From the NCBI GenBank assembly GCA_016936155.1, contig JAFGPO010000053.1, positions 1 through 39,120 of the forward strand: DNA of 39,120 nucleotides, read 5' to 3'. A model generated the notes under the pieces. It ran no database searches, was not told the DNA's origin, and saw nothing but the letters and a program-made list of their open reading frames with translations. Position 1 is the first letter of the stretch. Every line of letters starts with the position of its first letter. The position numbers were made by a program, and so were the translations under genes. This stretch comes from Caldifarciminota bacterium (GTDB taxonomy: Bacteria; Hydrothermota; Tepidihabitantia; SM23-42). Positions 15,280 through 23,437 of this stretch are shown here, piece after piece.

Positions 15280-16011
15280 ATGTTATTGAGGGGTAATGTT
15301 GCACTCATTACCGGTGGGGCAAGCGGTATCGGTGCAGGTATTGCACGTCGTTTTATCAAAGAAGGGGCAGTGGTCATCCTCGGCGATGTTGATGCACAGG
15401 CCGGTCAGGCAACGGCTCAGGATCTGGGCGACCATGCTCTTTTCAGTACGCTCGATATCAGCAATGAAGATAATGTGAATGCCGTCGTTAAAGGCGTGTT
15501 CAACGAGCATGGGAAGATCGATATTTTGATCAACAATGCCGGTATCACAAATGATCGGCTTCTTTTAAGGATGACAAAAGAGGACTGGCAGCGGGTCATT
15601 GATATCAACCTCACGGGTACGTTCCTGGTCACACGCGCGGTCATGAAATACATGATCAAGCAACGGTACGGAAGGATTACAAATATCGCCTCGATCGTGG
15701 GTCTGATCGGAAATCCCGGCCAGGCGAACTACTCAGCCAGCAAAGCCGGGATCATTGGATTCACCAAGGCGTGTGCTAAAGAACTAGCCGGGCGGAGTAT
15801 CACGGTCAATGCGATCGCACCCGGGTTCATTGATACGCGGATGACCGATGCCCTGTCTGATGAAATTAAAGAACAGTACAAACAAGCCATTCCGGTGAAA
15901 CGGTTCGGTACGGTCGATGACGTTGCTTCTTTAGCTGCCTACCTGTCATCACAAGAGGCATCGTACATAACCGGACAGATCATATGCGTTGATGGCGGTA
16001 TGGTAATGTGA
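15280..16011 (+). CDS. fabG: 3-oxoacyl-[acyl-carrier-protein] reductase
   Basis: Short-chain dehydrogenase of 243 aa that reduces 3-oxoacyl-ACP in fatty acid synthesis. Glycine motif TGGASGIGAG (11-20), NNAG (85-88), catalytic Asn110, Ser138, Tyr151 and Lys155 (YSASK), and C-terminal ITGQIICVDGGMVM. Asp36 at the end of the second strand (VVILGDVDA) would favour NADH over the NADPH used by E. coli FabG; this is an inference from the SDR family. It is followed by acpP and fabF, which fixes the role. The start is set by the promoter: the -10 hexamer ends 5 bp upstream and the N-terminus MLLRGNVALITGG is the normal one. Confidence 0.94.
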   Translation: MLLRGNVALITGGASGIGAGIARRFIKEGAVVILGDVDAQAGQATAQDLGDHALFSTLDISNEDNVNAVVKGVFNEHGKIDILINNAGITNDRLLLRMTKEDWQRVIDINLTGTFLVTRAVMKYMIKQRYGRITNIASIVGLIGNPGQANYSASKAGIIGFTKACAKELAGRSITVNAIAPGFIDTRMTDALSDEIKEQYKQAIPVKRFGTVDDVASLAAYLSSQEASYITGQIICVDGGMVM

Positions 16012-16044
16012 TGCCGGATGTATACTTGAGCGAAAGGAGAGAAC

Positions 16045-16281
16045 ATGGCGCTATTTGATGATGTACGTAACATCATTGTGGAACAACTGCATGTTCCACC
16101 AGAGAAGGTCACAATGGAAGCAAAATTCATCGAGGATCTTGGAGCCGATTCGTTGGATACGGTCGAACTTATCATGGCGTTCGAAGAGAAATTCAGCTTG
16201 CAGATATCAGAGGAAGAAGCGCAGAAACTCGATACGGTTGGAAAAGCAGTTACGTATTTAGAAGGTAAAGTTACTACATAA
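16045..16281 (+). CDS. acpP: Acyl carrier protein
   Basis: Small acidic carrier, 78 aa. Ser36 in [20 protein letters not shown] receives the 4'-phosphopantetheine arm from CoA. Four-helix-bundle length and charge are normal. Shine-Dalgarno AAAGGAG precedes the ATG. It lies between fabG and fabF as in many bacteria; coaE, making the CoA that donates the prosthetic group, follows two genes later. Confidence 0.97.
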   Translation: MALFDDVRNIIVEQLHVPPEKVTMEAKFIEDLGADSLDTVELIMAFEEKFSLQISEEEAQKLDTVGKAVTYLEGKVTT

Positions 16282-16288
16282 CACGACC

Positions 16289-17530
16289 ATGAGAAGGGTT
16301 GTCGTGACAGGCATTGGGGCAATAACGCCGGTTGGCAATGATGTCAAGACGACATGGGATCGGTTGCTGCAAGGTCAGAGCGGCATCGCCCTGATTTCGT
16401 TCTTCGATACCCTGAATTTGCCGGTCAGGATCGCCGGTGAAGTAAAGGGTTTCCAGCCTGAAGAAAGGTTCGAACCGAAGACCATGAAAAGACTTGATCG
16501 CTGCGTTCAGCTCTGTTTATGGGCGACCCATGAAGCGATCGCAGATGCAAGGATCGATCTTCAGCACTGTGACCGTACGGATATCGGTGTGATCATCGGC
16601 TCAGGGATCGGCGGCCTTGGTGTCTGGGAGCGTGAACACAGGAAATTCATAGAACAGGGACCAGCGCGCGTATCGCCCTTTTTAATTCCGATGATGATCC
16701 CGGATATGACCTCAGGGTATGTTGCGATACACTGGGGCTTGAAAGGCCCTAACTATACGACTATTTCCGCGTGTGCTTCTGGTGCCCATGCGATCGGTGA
16801 TGCGTTCCGTGCGATCAAGTACGGCGATGCAACGGTCATGATAACCGGCGGTGCAGAAGCGCCGGTCACCCCGTTCGCCCTTGCCGGCTTCAGCAACATG
16901 CGTGCTCTCTCGCGCCGGAACGATGAACCTTCACGGGCATCGCGGCCATTTGATATTGAAAGGGATGGATTTATCATATCCGAAGGCGCCGCGACCATTG
17001 TCCTGGAAGAACTCGAGTTCGCCTTGAAACGGGGAGCTCGTATATACGCTGAGATCATCGGATTCGGTGCGACTGGAGATGGATACCATATCACCGCACC
17101 TGCGCCGGACGGCGAAGGTGCCCGGCGGTCAATGGAACGGGCGATCCGAGAAGCCGGGTGCAAGAAAGAGCAGATTACCTATATTAATACCCACGGTACA
17201 TCGACGGAACTCAACGATAAGTTCGAGGCGATCGCTATTAAGCAGCTGTTCGGCGAGCATTGTCAGAAGATCGTGCTCAATACGACGAAATCAATGATCG
17301 GACACACACTCGGTGCAGCGGGCGCGATCGAAGCATGCGTCACGGTACTCTCGATCCAGGAAGGCAGGCTCCATCCGACATTAAATCTGGAGAATCCCAT
17401 GCCGGAATGCTCGGGACTCACGTTTGCGAGTAGAGCAGCACAGGATTATACGATCGATTATGCCCTATCCAATTCACTGGGATTCGGAGGGCATAATTGC
17501 ACGCTATGTTTTCGACGGTATCCATCATAG
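16289..17530 (+). CDS. fabF: 3-oxoacyl-[acyl-carrier-protein] synthase II
   Basis: Condensing enzyme of fatty acid elongation, 413 aa, thiolase fold. The Cys-His-His triad is Cys162 (SACASGAHAIG), His302 (NTHGTSTELND) and His339 (MIGHTLGAAGAIEA). The oxyanion and glycine-rich C-terminal motif SNSLGFGGHN is present. Seven base pairs separate it from acpP with no clear Shine-Dalgarno, so translation is probably coupled. No fabD or fabH is in this window. Confidence 0.97.
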   Translation: MRRVVVTGIGAITPVGNDVKTTWDRLLQGQSGIALISFFDTLNLPVRIAGEVKGFQPEERFEPKTMKRLDRCVQLCLWATHEAIADARIDLQHCDRTDIGVIIGSGIGGLGVWEREHRKFIEQGPARVSPFLIPMMIPDMTSGYVAIHWGLKGPNYTTISACASGAHAIGDAFRAIKYGDATVMITGGAEAPVTPFALAGFSNMRALSRRNDEPSRASRPFDIERDGFIISEGAATIVLEELEFALKRGARIYAEIIGFGATGDGYHITAPAPDGEGARRSMERAIREAGCKKEQITYINTHGTSTELNDKFEAIAIKQLFGEHCQKIVLNTTKSMIGHTLGAAGAIEACVTVLSIQEGRLHPTLNLENPMPECSGLTFASRAAQDYTIDYALSNSLGFGGHNCTLCFRRYPS

Positions 17531-17546
17531 GATGTATAATGGGAAG

Positions 17547-18122
17547 ATGGTCATTGGGGTGGGTGGTACGATCGGATCAGGGAAAACGACGGTGAGCAGG
17601 ATATTCGAATCAATGGGCAGTTACTACATATCAGCGGATGAAATTGGATGGGAGGTTCTATCAGACATTGCGCCGATCCTGAGGAAACGATACGGATCCG
17701 GCATTATGGATGGTGAGAGCATCGACCGGAATAAGTTAGCCGCACGCGTTTTTACTGATCCCGAAGAACTGACGTTTCTTAACAGCATTTCGCATCCCCT
17801 GCTCATTGAACGACTGAAGGCGCGGATCACGCAAGCATCCGGATCGCTGGTTGTGGTCGATGCGGCTCTCCTGTTCGATTGGCCGGAGATCATGGCGATA
17901 GTTGATTACCCGGTTCTCGTGATCGCACATGAATCACTAAAGGAACAACGATCCATTGCTCATGGCATTGATCGTACACGCTACCGGACAATACGCCAAA
18001 ACCAGCACGATGACAGTCATCTCGCATCAAAAGCTCGATTTACGATCAACAATAATGGCGCGGTCGAAGCATTGTATGACCAGTGCCGGAGTATTTTAAA
18101 GGAGATACAACATGGTCATTGA
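17547..18122 (+). CDS. coaE: Dephospho-CoA kinase
   Basis: Phosphorylates the 3'-OH of dephospho-CoA, the last step of CoA synthesis. The chosen start, MVIGVGGTIGSGKTT, puts the P-loop at the N-terminus as in the family and gives 191 aa; ATG 17532, five codons earlier, is also possible. Further CoaE-like elements are YYISADEIGWEVL, a lid helix region and VVVDAALLFDWPEI. The P-loop reads GGTIGSGKT where most CoaE proteins have TGGIGSGKS, so the protein is divergent and another small P-loop kinase is conceivable. It begins 16 bp after fabF and overlaps the zinc-ribbon gene by 11 bp. Longer frames beginning inside fabF are rejected. Confidence 0.82.
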   Translation: MVIGVGGTIGSGKTTVSRIFESMGSYYISADEIGWEVLSDIAPILRKRYGSGIMDGESIDRNKLAARVFTDPEELTFLNSISHPLLIERLKARITQASGSLVVVDAALLFDWPEIMAIVDYPVLVIAHESLKEQRSIAHGIDRTRYRTIRQNQHDDSHLASKARFTINNNGAVEALYDQCRSILKEIQHGH

Positions 18123-18894
18123 ATGCAGTAATTGCCATGCACGCTACAATGTCGATGCCAGCAAGATCCCTTCAGGCGGCGTGAGAGTGAAATGCCATAA
18201 GTGCCAGCATATCATCGTCATCCAAAAAGAGCCTTCGCAACCACTCCCTGCGTCTGAACCAACGATCCCTGAAAAGGCTTCTATGCCGGACGTTCAGCCA
18301 CCAGTAATCCCTCCGGAAGCGCCGCCCGCAGTTCCTGAGACACCCAGCGTACCAGAACCCGCACGACCTTCTGTGCCGGCCGAAGAACCAGAGCAACCAG
18401 AACATCCAGAAGGACCCACGGAACCTCCTTTCCCGGATGCTCCCAGTGAACAGTCAATGCCTGAGCATCCTGATGTTCCGGATGTTCAGCCGCCAACGCC
18501 GGAACCACCTGAGCCGACACCACCCGAAATACCTGACAGCAATATTCCTTCTGCACCCGCTGAACCAGCAATCCAGGCACCAGAGCCTGTGGCTGCAGCG
18601 CCGGCAGAACCACCAGCTCCCCCTGCCGCGGCAATGAGTGAGGAAGACAGGAAGTGGAATGAGCGGGCGCGACGTCTGGCTAAAGCACTTGCATCGGATC
18701 TTGTGCTTTACAACCAGGATAAAGTTGAGGAAGGTCTCCGTAACGGGACTTTAGCCAATCTCCTGGGACCGGAGATCCGAAGATCCTGGGATTACTATTG
18801 TCAGCAGATACCCAAACATATCGTCGAAAGCACTGATCATTTTAAGGAGCAGCTGAATAAAATCGTCGGTAAGGGAAAAGAGATATTTAAATAG
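18112..18894 (+). CDS. Zinc-ribbon protein with proline-rich linker
   Basis: 260 aa in three parts. Residues 1-40 form an MJ0042-type zinc ribbon, with Cys5-x2-Cys8 and Cys28-x2-Cys31 (ECSNCHARYNV, VKCHKCQHIIVI). Residues ~43-172 are a Pro/Glu/Ala-rich, disordered linker with many PEPP- and PEIP-like units. Residues ~175-260 form a helical domain (ARRLAKALASDLVLYNQDKV, RRSWDYYCQQIPKHIVES) of a kind I associate with other bacterial zinc-ribbon proteins of unknown role. No transmembrane segment. Shine-Dalgarno AAGGAG. It is the last gene of the fabG operon and converges with the PH/DUF1648 gene 3 bp away. Biological role unknown; a link to envelope or motility proteins seen elsewhere is not testable here. 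Confidence 0.8.
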   Translation: MVIECSNCHARYNVDASKIPSGGVRVKCHKCQHIIVIQKEPSQPLPASEPTIPEKASMPDVQPPVIPPEAPPAVPETPSVPEPARPSVPAEEPEQPEHPEGPTEPPFPDAPSEQSMPEHPDVPDVQPPTPEPPEPTPPEIPDSNIPSAPAEPAIQAPEPVAAAPAEPPAPPAAAMSEEDRKWNERARRLAKALASDLVLYNQDKVEEGLRNGTLANLLGPEIRRSWDYYCQQIPKHIVESTDHFKEQLNKIVGKGKEIFK

Positions 18895-18897
18895 AAG

Positions 18898-19875
18898 TCA
18901 GTCGGTATCACGACCGGTTGGCGCGATTCTCATCGTGATCCTGTAGTACACGAACAACAAAACAACCACGACACTTATAAATGCTACGAGCGCATATACA
19001 AAAGGGACCATGTGGTTACCACGGGTATTCAACCAGAAGGTATCCAGGGATATGAAGAGGGTGAAAAGCTGTATCCACGACACGAGCATGATCAGTAGAG
19101 CGAGAAGCGTGCGTGTATGGATGGTCCTGCGCATCCCGAAGTAGATACCGCAGTTCATTGCGAACAATATCGTTGATGGAATAACTCCACTCAGAAGATA
19201 GGATACCTTATGTCCCCATCGGTCCGGGGAGCCATATACATCGAAGTGTACAGCGATCCGCTCTGGTAATGATTGAAAGGCAAGTAGGATCGTGGCGATG
19301 GCGGCTATATACACTATAATCGGGAGTATGAGGATCAATGGTCGTACAATCACTTTCACGCCTGGCTGGAGCGGTTCCACGGGTACAGTGCTGCATGAAG
19401 TTACAGAACAAAGCGTGTGAACAAATTTTTCAATATCGCGGGGAGATAGTGCATAGCGCATTTTCTCGGCCTGTACGATCACGACGTGTTTCATCCGCGT
19501 GAGTTGACAATTGATCGGTCCGTACTCAGCCGTTGAGAACATGCCATAGTACCCGAACAAACCTCCGTTCCCAAACATCCGGATCATTCTTATCTTGGCG
19601 AGGTCCGGGACGATCGCGTAACCCTGGATATCACCGAGCGGGATCGTGATTGTTTTCCCGATCGCTTTACGAATGATGAGACGTGATCCATCAAAGCTAT
19701 ACTGTTGTGGACTGAGTGCGTAGGAAATAGCCAAGATGAGCATCATGCCGGCGGCCCAAAGCCAGCCATAGGGGACTTTGATGATGAAGAGCGCGGAGAG
19801 CGCGATCAGGATGGTGCAGACAATGATCGTGACCACAACGGCCGTGGTGTCGAGCCGGGCGGTGTTAAAAACCAT
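18898..19875 (-). CDS. Membrane protein with bacterial PH-like and DUF1648 domains
   Basis: 325 aa with about six hydrophobic segments (~11-31, 36-53, 179-200, 226-248, 257-277, 291-311). Between the second and third lies a ~100-residue soluble region starting YSFDGSRLIIRKAIGKTITI, which resembles bacterial PH (bPH) domains. The motif LPERIAVHFDVYGSPDRWG (203-221) is typical of DUF1648, found in SdpI-like immunity and sensor membrane proteins. No sdpC or sdpR homologue is nearby, so an immunity function is not supported. The TATAGT hexamer ends 5 bp before the ATG, so it is transcribed alone, probably leaderless. Confidence 0.82.
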   Translation of the reverse strand: MVFNTARLDTTAVVVTIIVCTILIALSALFIIKVPYGWLWAAGMMLILAISYALSPQQYSFDGSRLIIRKAIGKTITIPLGDIQGYAIVPDLAKIRMIRMFGNGGLFGYYGMFSTAEYGPINCQLTRMKHVVIVQAEKMRYALSPRDIEKFVHTLCSVTSCSTVPVEPLQPGVKVIVRPLILILPIIVYIAAIATILLAFQSLPERIAVHFDVYGSPDRWGHKVSYLLSGVIPSTILFAMNCGIYFGMRRTIHTRTLLALLIMLVSWIQLFTLFISLDTFWLNTRGNHMVPFVYALVAFISVVVVLLFVYYRITMRIAPTGRDTD

Positions 19876-19880
19876 AGCGT

Positions 19881-19909
19881 ACTATAGCGAAAACAATGCA
19901 GTACGTCAA
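19881..19909 (-). promoter_or_regulatory. Promoter of the PH/DUF1648 gene (leaderless type)
   Basis: On the minus strand TTGACG (19909-19904), 17-bp spacer, TATAGT (19886-19881), then ACGCT and the ATG at 19875. No Shine-Dalgarno. Confidence 0.68.
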
Positions 19910-19910
19910 T

Positions 19911-20018
19911 GCCCGATGATAGTCACTCCGTAGTACAAATTTTGCACGGTTAAAGCCCTCTTTGCCGTCTCGAGCCCTTTCCTGCCCTCTTGTAGCCTTC
20001 TACCGCCATGTTTCTTGC
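19911..20018. repeat. Low-complexity intergenic stretch downstream of glmM
   Basis: Imperfect units such as gccctctttgccgtctcgag, ccctttcctgccctcttg and tagccttctaccgcc recur. The other flank of glmM (about 21430-21465) carries the related gggagggtaagaagctcgag on the opposite strand. It looks like a dispersed purine/pyrimidine-biased repeat; no gene or clear terminator is visible in it. Confidence 0.45.
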
Positions 20019-21338
20019 TTATGAAAGCACTCGTTGTATCTTGTGAACGAGATTCTTGATATACCCATCGTCGCTGGATTCACCGATGATCCGGACCAGC
20101 GGTTCGGTCTGCGAAGGTCGGATGTGCACCCAGAAATTTTTTCCGCTGATCCGTAATCCATCCTGTGCGGTTATACGGCCTCTTACCAGAGATCGCAAAC
20201 GCGGCATTTTACGTTCAAAGCGTTCACGGGACATGCGTACTTTGACTTTGACCATATAAAACCTGGGGTACGATGCAATGATTTCGCTCAGCGGTCTCTT
20301 ACGCTGAGCCAGCAGAGCAATAGCATAAGCAGTACCGACAAGCGCATCCCGCGTCAGATTGATTCGGGGATCGATAATGCCTCCATTGCCTTCTCCGCCG
20401 AACACTGCTTTTACCTTTTGCATTTTCTCAACTACATGAGCTTCTCCTACCGGTGTTCGATACACAACGCAATCGTATTGACTGCATACATGTTCGAGCA
20501 AAGAGGTCGTTGATAAATTGGTCACAACCGGGCCTTTTATAGTTTCGAGAAGGTAGTCTGCCGCAAGCACGATCGACATATCTTCGCCAATCGGTTTTCC
20601 CTTTTCATCGACGATCGATACTCGATCACAATCTGGATCGCATGCTACACCAATATTACAACGTTTAACACGCACCAGATGGCTGAGTTGATACAGATTT
20701 TCGGGCGTCGGTTCAGGCCCCCGGGGGAACCGGTGGCTGTAGGTGCAATTCACCTCGTACACCCGGCATCCTAAAGACCGTACAAGCTGGGGTAAAGCTT
20801 TGGATCCGGCTCCATTCACCGCGTCGACAGCAACTGTCAAATGCGGCGCCTCGACGCGCAGCGTCTTCAGGATACGATCGATATGTTTGCGTATCGCATC
20901 AGTTCGCTTACGGACGGATCTCGCCTTCAGCGGTTTTATTATAGTGTCCTTTCGATCAAGATGCTTCTTGAATTTCTTGAGTTCCAGTTTATTCAAGAAT
21001 CGACCACCCCTCACCACGAATTTCAACGCGTTCCACTGGGCCGGATTATGGCTTGCCGTGATGATGATGCCGGCATTGGCCTTTAGAGTGCGGACCATGA
21101 AAAGTACCGTGGGTGTAGGTACGATGCCAAGATCGACCACCATGCACCGCGTTTGTTTCAGGCCATGCTTGACCGCTTTCAAGAAATCAGGGCTTGAACT
21201 GCGCGTATCCCTCCCCACAAGTATCGTCCCGGGTCCGGTAAACTCACCAAAGGCGCGGGCATACCGCGCCACATCATCAACCGTGAGATCTTTTCCAACG
21301 ATCCCCCGCAATCCTGATACGCTGAACATCAACGGCAT
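20019..21338 (-). CDS. glmM: Phosphohexomutase, GlmM-like (phosphoglucosamine mutase)
   Basis: Alpha-D-phosphohexomutase, 439 aa. The phosphoserine loop is ITASHNP (Ser96), the metal loop DPDCDRVSIVDEKG, and the sugar-binding loop GGEGNGGIIDP. The last motif and the N-terminus SVSGLRGIVGKDLT are of the kind found in archaeal-type GlmM and phosphomannomutase proteins. GlmM makes glucosamine 1-phosphate for UDP-GlcNAc, the precursor consumed by the mur genes later in this window; phosphomannomutase or phosphoglucomutase activity cannot be excluded. Single gene behind its own promoter, whose -10 hexamer ends 5 bp before the ATG. Confidence 0.88.
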   Translation of the reverse strand: MPLMFSVSGLRGIVGKDLTVDDVARYARAFGEFTGPGTILVGRDTRSSSPDFLKAVKHGLKQTRCMVVDLGIVPTPTVLFMVRTLKANAGIIITASHNPAQWNALKFVVRGGRFLNKLELKKFKKHLDRKDTIIKPLKARSVRKRTDAIRKHIDRILKTLRVEAPHLTVAVDAVNGAGSKALPQLVRSLGCRVYEVNCTYSHRFPRGPEPTPENLYQLSHLVRVKRCNIGVACDPDCDRVSIVDEKGKPIGEDMSIVLAADYLLETIKGPVVTNLSTTSLLEHVCSQYDCVVYRTPVGEAHVVEKMQKVKAVFGGEGNGGIIDPRINLTRDALVGTAYAIALLAQRKRPLSEIIASYPRFYMVKVKVRMSRERFERKMPRLRSLVRGRITAQDGLRISGKNFWVHIRPSQTEPLVRIIGESSDDGYIKNLVHKIQRVLS

Positions 21339-21343
21339 GGTTT

Positions 21344-21371
21344 ATTATAGTGGAGAAATAGTGTAAGTCAA
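21344..21371 (-). promoter_or_regulatory. Promoter of glmM (leaderless type)
   Basis: On the minus strand TTGACT (21371-21366), 16-bp spacer, TATAAT (21349-21344), then AAACC and the ATG at 21338. No Shine-Dalgarno. Confidence 0.8.
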
Positions 21372-21490
21372 TTGATTCCAAGGATTCAAGGCACTAAAAA
21401 ACAATTAAAGGCGTTGAAAACAATATAAAGCAGGGAGGGTAAGAAGCTCGAGAAGCGCATGGAATTCGGCGACAATGGCGTACGGCATTA

Positions 21491-21518
21491 TTGACATACG
21501 TCATATACGATGTACAAT
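21491..21518 (+). promoter_or_regulatory. Promoter of the glycosyltransferase-surE operon (leaderless type)
   Basis: TTGACA (21491-21496), 16-bp spacer, TACAAT (21513-21518), then AGAC and the ATG at 21523. This rules out the in-frame ATG at 21475, which lies upstream of the promoter. Confidence 0.82.
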
Positions 21519-21522
21519 AGAC

Positions 21523-22194
21523 ATGGATGTGAGCGAAACCGGCGTGGTGATACCAGCATATAATGCCGAATCGACGATTAACAATGTCATTGCAGCGTTA
21601 CGTGGCATCGGCTTTAGAAAAGAAGAGATCATTGTTGTGGATGATGGTTCATGCGACCTGACTGCGGACATAGTGCGCAGCAATGGTGTCGGCATGATAC
21701 GCCATGAACAAAATAAGGGAAAAGGTGCTGCCTTGAAGACCGGATTTCACTATGCGAAGGAACATTCATTGACCGGTGTTGTGACCATTGATGCAGATGG
21801 TCAGCACCAGATCCGGGATATTCCTTCCTTGCTTGAACACCGTCGTGACTATGATTTGATCATCGGTACGCGGTGTGACATGCGCACCATGCCGTTTGTG
21901 CGTAAGGTAGTCAATCGTATCACTTCGCTCGTTATCTCCGTTCTTTCGCAAGCGCATGTCCCCGATGTTCAATGCGGCTTGCGATACATCCGCATGACGC
22001 TGCTTGATCGTATAACGCTGCATACGAACCGTTATCAGACCGAATCCGAGCTTGTCTATAGAGCCCTGCGCGCTCATTTTCGTGTTGGTTTTGTGCCGGT
22101 CGCCACACACTATAATACGGAGAAGAGTTACATTCATCCATTTATCGACACAATCCGCTTCACACTTATGGCCGTGGGATTCTTATGGCGCTGA
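21523..22194 (+). CDS. Family 2 glycosyltransferase (DPM1/polyprenyl-phosphate type)
   Basis: GT-A enzyme of 223 aa from ATG 21523. Nucleotide-sugar motifs are VVIPAYNAESTINNVIAAL, EIIVVDDGSCDLTADI, NKGKGAALKTGF and DADGQH (the metal-binding DxD equivalent). The layout matches soluble dolichyl/undecaprenyl-phosphate mannosyl- or glucosyltransferases; no C-terminal membrane helices are present. The likely acceptor is a polyprenyl phosphate for envelope glycans, but donor and acceptor are inferences. Its last 10 bp overlap surE. The start is fixed by the promoter directly upstream. Confidence 0.88.
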   Translation: MDVSETGVVIPAYNAESTINNVIAALRGIGFRKEEIIVVDDGSCDLTADIVRSNGVGMIRHEQNKGKGAALKTGFHYAKEHSLTGVVTIDADGQHQIRDIPSLLEHRRDYDLIIGTRCDMRTMPFVRKVVNRITSLVISVLSQAHVPDVQCGLRYIRMTLLDRITLHTNRYQTESELVYRALRAHFRVGFVPVATHYNTEKSYIHPFIDTIRFTLMAVGFLWR

Positions 22195-22940
22195 TCCTGT
22201 TGACTAACGATGATGGCTATGATGCACTCGGTTTTCAGACGCTGTACCGGGTTCTATCCAAGGATTTCGATGTATTTGCCGTTGCACCACGCACCCAGCA
22301 GAGCGGTGCCAGCCACTCGTTGACTTTACGCCGTCCGATCCGTGTTGAGAAGATCCGGGATGGATTTTTTACGATCGATGGGACGCCCACCGATTGTGTG
22401 TTGCTCGCATACCACGATCTGATAAAAACGCCGATCAGCCTTGTTGTCGCCGGCATCAACCATGGACCCAATATGGGGAGTGATGTTTTCTACAGCGGGA
22501 CGGTTGCGGCCGCTTTGCAGGGGGCATCGCTGGGCATCAAAGCCATGGCAATTTCCCTCTCCGGCAAAGAATATACGGATTTTACGAAATCGGCTGTCTA
22601 CGCGAGCGGGTTGATCAGCAAGACCCTTGCCATGGAACGTGATCGTCTTGTCCTTAACGTGAACATCCCGGAGAAGCGGATCAAAGGTGAAAAGGTGACG
22701 AAATTGGGTCAGCGGATATACCGGGATAAGGTGATCCGCAATAGCGAACAGAAGAACGTCATGTACAGCGTTATCGACGGTACCCTCTCTTATACGATCG
22801 CTGCGGATACTGATTTCAAGGCAGTAAAGGAGTCCTTTGTTTCGATCACTCCTCTGATCCTCGATCTTACAGATTATGATGGAATGCAGGGTGTGCATGA
22901 GTACCTTGCAGGGTCCTCTACAAAGCGGCGAAAATTATGA
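22185..22940 (+). CDS. surE: 5'-nucleotidase SurE
   Basis: Divalent-metal nucleoside monophosphatase of the stationary-phase survival family, 251 aa. The metal site LLTNDDGYDALG is at the N-terminus, and family motifs APRTQQSGASHSLTLRRPI, DGTPTDCVLLA and GINHGPNMGSDVFYSGTVAA follow in the normal order. It overlaps the glycosyltransferase by 10 bp and the next gene by ATGA, so all three are translated together. In many genomes surE sits near pcm or nlpD; neither is seen here. Confidence 0.96.
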   Translation: MALILLTNDDGYDALGFQTLYRVLSKDFDVFAVAPRTQQSGASHSLTLRRPIRVEKIRDGFFTIDGTPTDCVLLAYHDLIKTPISLVVAGINHGPNMGSDVFYSGTVAAALQGASLGIKAMAISLSGKEYTDFTKSAVYASGLISKTLAMERDRLVLNVNIPEKRIKGEKVTKLGQRIYRDKVIRNSEQKNVMYSVIDGTLSYTIAADTDFKAVKESFVSITPLILDLTDYDGMQGVHEYLAGSSTKRRKL

Positions 22941-23320
22941 GAGCATTGTTTGAACAGAGCAACGAATTCCGGTACCACGCGGCGAACGGTAAACACTATG
23001 TTGTCTATTTTTTGAAATTCTGGCGGACCGATGATAAAGCAGGGGATTATATCGTCAAGTACCAGATCCGGTCTCCGGAAAATGATTTTGTGTGGTACGG
23101 ACGTATGTCACGGGCACGGGTGCAGGAGGAATTGAAGATCTCGCCGGAAGTCTTTCATAAATATCCGGAAGGTGCCCTGCGGGAACGAGTTGAGCAAGAT
23201 TTGAAGCGTATGTTCATTTTTATCATCAAGAGAGGACTGGATAAGGGATTCGAGGAACCGAATACCGAATTTCTGTTCGACAGAGGAAAACCCATTACGA
23301 AACGAACCTGGTCAGAATGA
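22937..23320 (+). CDS. Conserved-looking hypothetical protein
   Basis: 127 aa, soluble and highly charged, no family recognised. It begins MRALFEQSNEFRYHAANGKH and contains a tryptophan/tyrosine-rich beta-like half (VVYFLKFW, YIVKYQIRSPENDFVWYGR) and a helical half (RERVEQDLKRMFIFIIKRGL). There is no signal peptide or cysteine. ATGA overlap with surE argues that it is a real, co-translated gene. A function is not offered. Confidence 0.72.
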   Translation: MRALFEQSNEFRYHAANGKHYVVYFLKFWRTDDKAGDYIVKYQIRSPENDFVWYGRMSRARVQEELKISPEVFHKYPEGALRERVEQDLKRMFIFIIKRGLDKGFEEPNTEFLFDRGKPITKRTWSE

Positions 23321-23383
23321 CCAGGGAAGTGTTGGGGTGCCATTCCTAAACGGTGCGGGTGTTTATGGTGTCATAAATGTGTA

Positions 23384-23411
23384 TTGACTTGTCTGTGAAG
23401 ATAGATATAAT
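23384..23411 (+). promoter_or_regulatory. Promoter of yajC-def-fmt-rsmB
   Basis: TTGACT (23384-23389), 16-bp spacer, TATAAT (23406-23411). The start near 23418 leaves a ~20-nt leader with Shine-Dalgarno AAAGGAGAAGG. The rest of the 117-bp gap behind the hypothetical gene shows no other clear element. Confidence 0.8.
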
Positions 23412-23437
23412 ACTGCGTTGCACGAAAGGAGAAGGTG

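Noticed and set aside
17424-17546. N-terminal extension of coaE inside fabF
   Set aside because: The extension has no similarity to the family and the P-loop belongs at the N-terminus.
18898-19875. SdpI-type toxin immunity function
   Set aside because: DUF1648 alone is not sufficient and no toxin or SdpR-like regulator is adjacent.
21475-21522. Upstream in-frame ATG of the glycosyltransferase
   Set aside because: It lies before the promoter hexamers, so it would not be transcribed.
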